A stretch of DNA of 64,000 bases. Source: Halobacillus sp. Marseille-P3879 (GTDB lineage: Bacteria; Bacillota; Bacilli; Bacillales; Halobacillaceae). The position numbers and the translations under genes were made by a program. Positions 59,151-64,000 of the stretch are shown one piece after another; position 1 is the first letter of the stretch, and every line of letters starts with the position of its first letter. The stretch lies in assembly GCF_900240285.1 (NCBI RefSeq), contig NZ_OESS01000001.1:1-64000 (forward strand), written 5' to 3'. The notes under the pieces were generated by a model that was not told where the DNA came from, searched no databases, and worked only from the letters and a program-made list of their open reading frames with translations.

Positions 59151-60059
59151 ATGTACCCATATGTCTTGATGATTCTAGTGGTGTTTATGTATGCCGGAAA
59201 CATCTTAATGGGAAAGGCAATTAACGACCTCCCCCCGTTAACGATGACTTTTTTCCGTCTGCTTGTGGCTTTTCTTATTCTGCTGCCGATCGGATATCGA
59301 AGTGTAAGGAAACATAAGTCCTCTTTTTTGGAAAACAAAAAGCCGGTCTTAGCCCTGGCATTATCAGGGATTGCCTTATTCAATACGTGTATCTATGGAG
59401 CCCTGCAGTTTACTTCCTCTTCCAACGTGGCCATATTAGAATCGGCTATTCCGGCAGTAACTGTAATATTAAGCATTTATTTAGTGAAGGAGAAGATTAA
59501 CAAGTTTCAGAGTCTTGGAATTTTGTTATCTCTATTTGGCGCTGTCTGGGTGATCGTGGACGGTCGTCTCTTTCAACTGGGAAATCTTCACTGGAATGCG
59601 GGCGATCTGATAATGATAGGAGCTATTGTGTCATGGGCTCTCTATTCCATTTTCGTAAAACTCTACATGTTTCGCTTCCCTCCTTATGGAGCGGTTCTCG
59701 TCATTACCGGCGTTGGTCTGGCTGCGATGGTGCCGGCTGTCGCTGTTGAATGGATCGCTGTCGGGGTGCCGGATTTACTTCGCATGGATTACATAGGCGG
59801 AATTCTGTATTTAGGTATTTTTCCCTCGTTTATTGCGCTGATTTTTTATAATCGTGCCGTGGAGCTGCTGAGTGCTTCCAAGGCATCGATCTTCTTAAAC
59901 TTTCTGCCTGTGGTTACGATGGCAGGGGCGGCGCTTTGGCTTGGGGAACAAATCACACCTATGCATATTACAGGGGCAGTTATCGTGATTGCGGGAGTTT
60001 TATTGACGACCCAGGGGGGAAAATTAACAAACAGGGAGAAGACTATGAAAGTTTCCTAG
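59151..60059 (+). CDS. DMT/EamA family transporter
   Basis: The 302-residue protein has ten membrane helices arranged as two EamA repeats (about 5-135 and 150-290), each ending with a glycine-rich helix (LGILLSLFGAVWVI and ITGAVIVIAGVLL). Members export amino acids or other metabolites; the substrate is unknown. AAGGAGGAATCGGG precedes the ATG at 59151; an upstream ATG at 59109 lacks a site. It begins after the gvp terminator. Confidence 0.85.
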   Translation: MYPYVLMILVVFMYAGNILMGKAINDLPPLTMTFFRLLVAFLILLPIGYRSVRKHKSSFLENKKPVLALALSGIALFNTCIYGALQFTSSSNVAILESAIPAVTVILSIYLVKEKINKFQSLGILLSLFGAVWVIVDGRLFQLGNLHWNAGDLIMIGAIVSWALYSIFVKLYMFRFPPYGAVLVITGVGLAAMVPAVAVEWIAVGVPDLLRMDYIGGILYLGIFPSFIALIFYNRAVELLSASKASIFLNFLPVVTMAGAALWLGEQITPMHITGAVIVIAGVLLTTQGGKLTNREKTMKVS

Positions 60060-60186
60060 ATTCTTCACAAGAGGAGGCTGAGGAAAGAACGCATTATTGC
60101 GGAACAAGCATAAATTGGATGAATGTTGGAGCCAATTTGACGTTTTGCAGCTACAGATTAGGGTATCTTTTACATAACAAGGAGGA

Positions 60187-60633
60187 ATGATGGGAATGTC
60201 CTTAACAGCAATCAGTCTATTAATTATTGCCGTTGCGTTTGCACTTATCGCAATTTTTGTTGTAAGAGTGCTAATAGCAGCTTCCAGTACAATGAAAAGC
60301 GTAGCTGGTACATTAGAAAGCGTAGAAAGTAAAATTGACGGAATCACAAAGGAATCAGAATACTTACTCCAAAAAACGAATGTCTTAGCAGAAGACGTTC
60401 AGCATAAAAGTGAATCACTAGACAGCCTGTTTACCTCGCTTAATCATGTCGGAACGTCAGTGGGACATATGGGTGAGACGATGAACCAGCTGTCTGCAAG
60501 CGTGTCTAAATCCTCACAGAAGCATTCGGAAGATATGGCGAAAGTAATGAAGTGGGGAGATACCTTTATAAACTTATATTCCAAATGGAAATTAAGAAAA
60601 CAGACGTTCCATTCCCGGACAGATAACGAATAA
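60187..60633 (+). CDS. DUF948 domain protein (YtxG-like)
   Basis: The 148-residue protein has one N-terminal membrane helix (about 8-28) and a cytoplasmic or external coiled coil with heptad-like repeats (about 35-125), as in DUF948/YtxG proteins. AAGGAGGAATG lies at the start; ATGs at 60190 and 60196 are equally possible given the spacing. It is followed by a second DUF948-like gene, a small gene and a YtxH-like gene, probably one operon. Confidence 0.78.
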   Translation: MMGMSLTAISLLIIAVAFALIAIFVVRVLIAASSTMKSVAGTLESVESKIDGITKESEYLLQKTNVLAEDVQHKSESLDSLFTSLNHVGTSVGHMGETMNQLSASVSKSSQKHSEDMAKVMKWGDTFINLYSKWKLRKQTFHSRTDNE

Positions 60634-60665
60634 ATTCAAATTATAAAAGGAAATGAGGTAATCGT

Positions 60666-61136
60666 ATGGATTTTTTAGGCATTGGAGTCTTCATCATCGG
60701 CATCGTTTTTGCCATCGTATCTATTTTTCTAATGAAAACTCTTAATAATTTGGCCAATGTGTTAAATGGCGTAGACAAAACCGTAGAGAAATTGCCAGAA
60801 CAGCTTGATCAAGTAATGACACAGACAAGCGATGTGCTCCATACAAGCAATGACACACTCGCTGATGTGAATGAGAAGATTAAAGCACTAAGTCCGTTGT
60901 TCTACATCGTCGGCGATATCGGGGAGTCCTCCCGTAAATTGACCTCATCCTTAGTTGATGTGACTGCCAGTATGAAAAAGAACACAGAAAATGGAGAAAC
61001 AAAAGTTAAAGAGAAAGATGTCAGCGGCTTATATGGCGCTGTGGCTTTAGGCTACTATCTAACTCAAAGACGAAAAGCTCTTAAAGAAGCGGCAGCAGCC
61101 GGGAAACCAGGTAAAACGGAAGCTGGTCAATCATGA
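60666..61136 (+). CDS. DUF948-like membrane-anchored coiled-coil protein
   Basis: The 156-residue protein has one membrane helix (about 5-24), a coiled-coil region (28-110) with NLANVLNGVDKTVEKLPEQL, and an Ala/Lys-rich tail. It is a probable paralogue of the preceding gene. AAAGGAAATGAGGTAATCGT precedes the ATG. Its end overlaps the next gene by four bases (ATGA). Confidence 0.72.
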   Translation: MDFLGIGVFIIGIVFAIVSIFLMKTLNNLANVLNGVDKTVEKLPEQLDQVMTQTSDVLHTSNDTLADVNEKIKALSPLFYIVGDIGESSRKLTSSLVDVTASMKKNTENGETKVKEKDVSGLYGAVALGYYLTQRRKALKEAAAAGKPGKTEAGQS

Positions 61137-61405
61137 GTCATACGATTGAAGAACGTAAGCAATCCAATAAATTAAGCATCGGAGCGGCTCTCTGTGCCGG
61201 TTTATTGGGCGGTGCGTGGCTGCGTTCGAAACTAGCGCCGGATGACCCATCCATTCGTAAAACAACAACGAATTACGTAAAGGATAAATATTCAACTAAA
61301 AAAGCGAGACTAAATGAGACAGGCAAGCGTAAGTATGAAAAGATTTTAATTAAAAAACAAGGATTAAAGTCTGCAGCCCGCAAAGATGCGATTATGAGAA
61401 AATAA
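61133..61405 (+). CDS. Small YtxH-like protein, unknown
   Basis: The 90-residue basic protein has one glycine/alanine-rich hydrophobic segment (LSIGAALCAGLLGGAWL, about 14-30) followed by a lysine-rich helical tail. The layout resembles YtxH proteins and the start of GvpT, but sequence similarity is short. It overlaps the previous gene by four bases, which supports translational coupling. Confidence 0.6.
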   Translation: MSHTIEERKQSNKLSIGAALCAGLLGGAWLRSKLAPDDPSIRKTTTNYVKDKYSTKKARLNETGKRKYEKILIKKQGLKSAARKDAIMRK

Positions 61406-61447
61406 TTTTTAAATATAAAAAATGAGAATCGAAAGGGGAAAAAAGAC

Positions 61448-61975
61448 ATGCCAAATGAACAACAGTCTCAACAACAACCGCAATCCCAAAAAGGAAAGCT
61501 TTCCTTAGCTATTACGATTGGAGCACTTGTGGGAGGTGCCGTTATGTTAATGAAAAGCCCTTCCGCACGAACCCGCATCAAACAGAGCTCTGCTTCGACG
61601 AAAGAAAGTGTCAGTCAATACGTATCTGAGGTGAAAGCTGATCCTGCCGGAGCAAAAAACGATTTGCTCGACCGCATTCAGAAAACAGCCACGATTACTA
61701 AGGAAGCTCTGAACAAAATTCAGGAAATCCTTGATAATCAAGGAAAGGAAATTACGGATAAAGTTCAGGAAGTCAAAGATGAATCTGAGGACATCGTTTC
61801 TACAGCAAAAGATGCTGGAGATGAGTTAAAGGATGTAGGAGATAAAGTAAAAGAAGCAAAAGATGAGCTTACAGAAACTTCCGAGGATGAAGTGGCAGCC
61901 ACGACTAGCAGTGAAAATCAAGACAACGATGAAGATGATACGGATCATACCGTAACAAAAACACCAGTAAACTAA
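61448..61975 (+). CDS. YtxH domain-containing protein
   Basis: The 175-residue protein has a hydrophobic glycine-rich anchor (ITIGALVGGAVMLM, about 22-35), a helical region with ValLys/Glu repeats (45-140) and an acidic Asp/Glu/Thr-rich tail. YtxH proteins of B. subtilis are linked to general stress and stationary phase. GAAAGGGGAAAAAAGAC precedes the ATG. It closes the operon; a hairpin follows. Confidence 0.75.
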   Translation: MPNEQQSQQQPQSQKGKLSLAITIGALVGGAVMLMKSPSARTRIKQSSASTKESVSQYVSEVKADPAGAKNDLLDRIQKTATITKEALNKIQEILDNQGKEITDKVQEVKDESEDIVSTAKDAGDELKDVGDKVKEAKDELTETSEDEVAATTSSENQDNDEDDTDHTVTKTPVN

Positions 61976-62064
61976 TGAAGCTTCGAGGAAGCTGAGGCTC
62001 TGCCTGCGGAAAGCGAAGGGTTTTGACGGAGCGATAGTAAAAATCTTTTATTGGCCCATATATA

Positions 62065-62102
62065 ATCCGAACTGATTTCAACAAAATCGTTCGGATTATT
62101 TT
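62065..62102 (+). terminator. Terminator after the YtxH-like gene
   Basis: AATCCGAAC pairs with GTTCGGATT around a loop of about 17 nt, followed by ATTTTAT. The 61980-62040 segment before it is GC-rich and resembles a degenerate intergenic repeat. Confidence 0.65.
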
Positions 62103-62195
62103 ATGCATTAATCAGTTTTGTCCCGACTCCTTTTTTCATAAATAAAGGTATGAGATAGAGAAATATCGAAATATAAAGATAAAGGAGTTGATGAG

Positions 62196-62555
62196 ATGAC
62201 TATAAACCAAACAGGGTCACCCGTCCGGTCGATTTTCGACAAATTTTCGCGTGAGAAAGAAGCCGGACTTGTATATGGAGAACCGATTGCAGCGGGAGCA
62301 AAGAAAGTACTTCCGGTTGCGAAAGCTTCCTATCACGTAGGCGGGGGAGGGGGCACATCTCATGGAAATGAGCATCATCCCGCATCCGACGGAGAAGGCG
62401 GCGGAGGGTCCATTAGAGTAAAACCGTTAGGCATTTATGAAATCACTGAAGAACGGACTACATACCTGCCCGCTTATGACGTTAATAGAATGGTACTGAT
62501 TGCTGCTTTGCTGACAGGCGGACTGGCGTGGTGTTTTTCCCGAAAAAGAAAGTAG
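62196..62555 (+). CDS. GerW/YtfJ-like protein with C-terminal membrane helix
   Basis: The 119-residue protein contains KKVLPVAKASYHVGGGGG and GEGGGGSIRVKPLGIYEI, matching the glycine-rich core of GerW/YtfJ spore proteins (VxPVSKxSxGxGxGG...GGGxGGGxxVxPxAxL). Unlike typical YtfJ it has histidines in the glycine loop and a C-terminal membrane helix with a basic end. AAAGGAGTTGATGAG precedes the ATG. Its neighbours are spore photoproduct lyase genes, supporting a sporulation role. Confidence 0.72.
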   Translation: MTINQTGSPVRSIFDKFSREKEAGLVYGEPIAAGAKKVLPVAKASYHVGGGGGTSHGNEHHPASDGEGGGGSIRVKPLGIYEITEERTTYLPAYDVNRMVLIAALLTGGLAWCFSRKRK

Positions 62556-62583
62556 CTCAGGGTAACCCTGGCTGCTTTTTTAC
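62549..62583. terminator. Terminator between the GerW-like gene and splB
   Basis: AGC(T)CAGGGT pairs with ACCCTGGCTGCT around a minimal loop and is followed by six Ts on the plus strand. It lies between converging genes. Confidence 0.8.
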
Positions 62584-63608
62584 GTGAAATATTCAAGTGT
62601 GGCAGAAGGAAAGTGCTGTTCAATGTAGTCGCCAAGCGTATCTTTCATATCTTCCTGCTTGTCTTTTTTGTATACGTACTTGCCAATTCCGTAACGACCC
62701 CACTTATACTGCCTTTTCTCTTCATCCATTTCCAGCTTTGTCATCGGGTAATTCTTTTGAATAACTCGTTTCGCCGGCTGGGTAAAACGGTGCTGAATCA
62801 GCTCGAAAGTTAGATCTTTTGTCGCGTAGTCCGGCAATTTGGCTTCCAGCTTTTCAAACAACTCTTTATAGCCCTCTTTCCACCCCTCATATAAATAAAT
62901 CGGCGCAATAATAAAACCTAATGGATAGCCGGCTTCTGCCACTTTAGCCGCTGCTTCAATACGATCATCCAGCCTTGACGTTCCCGGCTCCAGAAACTTA
63001 ATGACATAATCAGCGTTTAAGCTGAAACGGAAACGAGTCCGGCCGTTATGGTCCGCATCAAGCAAATGATCCACATGAGCAAACTTTGTCACAAACCGGA
63101 GGCGTCCGTACTTTGATTTTCCGAAATATTCAATCGCTTGTTTTAACGTGTGAGTAAGATGGTCAACGCCTACAATATCAGAGGTACAGGAGGCTTCAAA
63201 CCGTGTCTCTTCAGGGGCACGCTCTTTCATATAGCGTTCAGCCGAGTCAAAAATCTCCTCAACATTGACATAGGTACGGATGTAGGGCTTGCTTCCCATT
63301 GTCGTTTGCAGATAGCAGTAATGGCAGTGACCCATACAGCCTGTAGCAAAAGGGATTGCATATTCAGCTGATGGTTTAGACGTATCAAATTTCAATGTCT
63401 TGCGGACACCGACGACAAGTGTAGATTTAGCCACCCGGTATTTTTGAAAATCGTTCTCTCCAGGCAGATTTCTTACTTGATTATGAGATGTCGTTTCCCG
63501 TATTTCTATGTTCATCTCTTCAAATTTATCTTTTAGTTTACGACCGAGGGGGTATTCAAGTGCCCGTGGTTCAATATATACGAGCTGAGGAACAAAAGGC
63601 TTTACCAC
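62580..63608 (-). CDS. splB: Spore photoproduct lyase
   Basis: SplB is a radical SAM enzyme that reverses the 5-thyminyl-5,6-dihydrothymine lesion in germinating spores. The 342-residue protein has the cluster motif CMGHCHYC (Cys91, Cys95, Cys98), the H-donor Cys141 in EASCTSD, and matches B. subtilis SplB in length. It overlaps the end of splA by seven bases. It marks the organism as an endospore former. Confidence 0.97.
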   Translation of the reverse strand: MVKPFVPQLVYIEPRALEYPLGRKLKDKFEEMNIEIRETTSHNQVRNLPGENDFQKYRVAKSTLVVGVRKTLKFDTSKPSAEYAIPFATGCMGHCHYCYLQTTMGSKPYIRTYVNVEEIFDSAERYMKERAPEETRFEASCTSDIVGVDHLTHTLKQAIEYFGKSKYGRLRFVTKFAHVDHLLDADHNGRTRFRFSLNADYVIKFLEPGTSRLDDRIEAAAKVAEAGYPLGFIIAPIYLYEGWKEGYKELFEKLEAKLPDYATKDLTFELIQHRFTQPAKRVIQKNYPMTKLEMDEEKRQYKWGRYGIGKYVYKKDKQEDMKDTLGDYIEQHFPSATLEYFT

Positions 63609-63862
63609 TCTAGTCCCCCCTCGTGGATGGAGCCGAAGCTTTCTTCGTACGCCATTTCTGCTTCAGCCAGCGAAGAATAGACGGCAATATTCTCATCTAA
63701 AGGAAAATACGTTTCATATAAAAACATAGCAAGCTCCCCGGGCTGTTCGGGGTGATGAACAACGGCAGCTTCCTGGACATTGGCTACGTTATACGTGTGA
63801 GGATTTCGGTAAATGACGTAAACAATATCGCCTGCCTGATAACTTTGATGACCCGTTTCCAT
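63602..63862 (-). CDS. splA: Regulator SplA of spore photoproduct lyase
   Basis: The 86-residue protein resembles B. subtilis SplA (YxAGDxVYVIYRNPH at the start, PxxPGELAMFLYETY in the middle), a TRAP-like negative regulator of splB. The ATG at 63862 follows AAGGTG at proper distance; a GTG three codons earlier overlaps that site. Its 3' end overlaps the splB start by seven bases. Confidence 0.9.
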   Translation of the reverse strand: METGHQSYQAGDIVYVIYRNPHTYNVANVQEAAVVHHPEQPGELAMFLYETYFPLDENIAVYSSLAEAEMAYEESFGSIHEGGLEW

Positions 63863-63911
63863 ACAATTCACACCTTTCTTCTTGTGCTTTCATTGTTCCA
63901 CTCGAGAAAAA

Positions 63912-63937
63912 TTATATGTATCTTGACTACTTTATTC
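63912..63937 (-). promoter_or_regulatory. Possible splAB promoter (sigma-G-like)
   Basis: On the minus strand GAATA (63933-63937) and CATATAA (63912-63918) are spaced by 14 bp, resembling the sigma-G elements with N15. B. subtilis splAB is sigma-G dependent. The spacing is one short of ideal. The region to 64000 is A/T-rich and gene-free. Confidence 0.4.
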
Positions 63938-64000
63938 GAAAAATATTGAATTATATATATTAAAAATATAGAATTAAAGAAACTTACAAAAAAGAGGTGG

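Overview
The window is the replication-origin region of a low-to-moderate-GC, endospore-forming member of the Bacillaceae. Protein similarity and gene order suggest a moderately halophilic genus such as Halobacillus or a close relative; this is inferred from family resemblance, not from a database search. The origin lies at about 40.5-42.6 kb, in the dnaA-dnaN and rpmH-dnaA intergenic regions. Nearly all housekeeping genes are transcribed away from it. Relative to the usual Bacillus subtilis map the window is reversed.

Leftward from the origin (minus strand) runs the classical series dnaA, dnaN, rlbA, recF, remB, gyrB, gyrA, a degenerate HD-GYP gene, yaaC (plus strand), guaB, dacA, pdxS, pdxT, serS with a T-box leader, and tRNA-Ser. 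After an accessory stretch come sleL, tadA, SRP RNA, dnaX, ebfC, recR, yaaL, bofA and the 5' end of a 16S rRNA gene at the left edge. The accessory stretch (about 6.3-24.3 kb) holds DUF3891, DJ-1, a lone siderophore-type hydroxylase, acsA, queF, an aldehyde dehydrogenase, an M50-like membrane protease, a molybdate ABC transporter, a holin/XRE/amidase lysis-like module, two tiny YjcZ-type sporulation peptides, tRNA-Arg, dgk-dck, and an AT-rich block of small membrane proteins with a GNAT and a HAD gene. A perfect parS site (9347-9362) and a near-perfect Noc-type site (16192-16205) lie here.

Rightward from the origin (plus strand) are rpmH, rnpA, yidC/spoIIIJ, jag, mnmE, mnmG and rsmG. The usual noc-parA-parB genes do not follow. 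Instead there are an alpha/beta hydrolase, a phosphodiesterase, a Nei-type glycosylase and a short-chain dehydrogenase, then a complete B. megaterium-type gas-vesicle cluster (gvpQ, B, R, N, F, G, L, S, K, J, T, U; 53.0-59.0 kb). A DMT permease and a small run of DUF948/YtxH-like membrane-anchored proteins follow. The right edge has a GerW/YtfJ-like gene and the spore photoproduct lyase operon splA-splB.

The most noteworthy elements are: the bipartite origin with a readable DnaA-trio element; the gas-vesicle cluster where noc-parAB is expected; six exact tandem hexads at the C-terminus of the GvpQ-like protein; the phage-derived lysis module with a 23-bp palindromic operator; a DnaA-box cluster in front of mnmE; three TTACCCA repeats in the guaB leader; and the HD-GYP protein next to gyrA that lacks its HD histidine.
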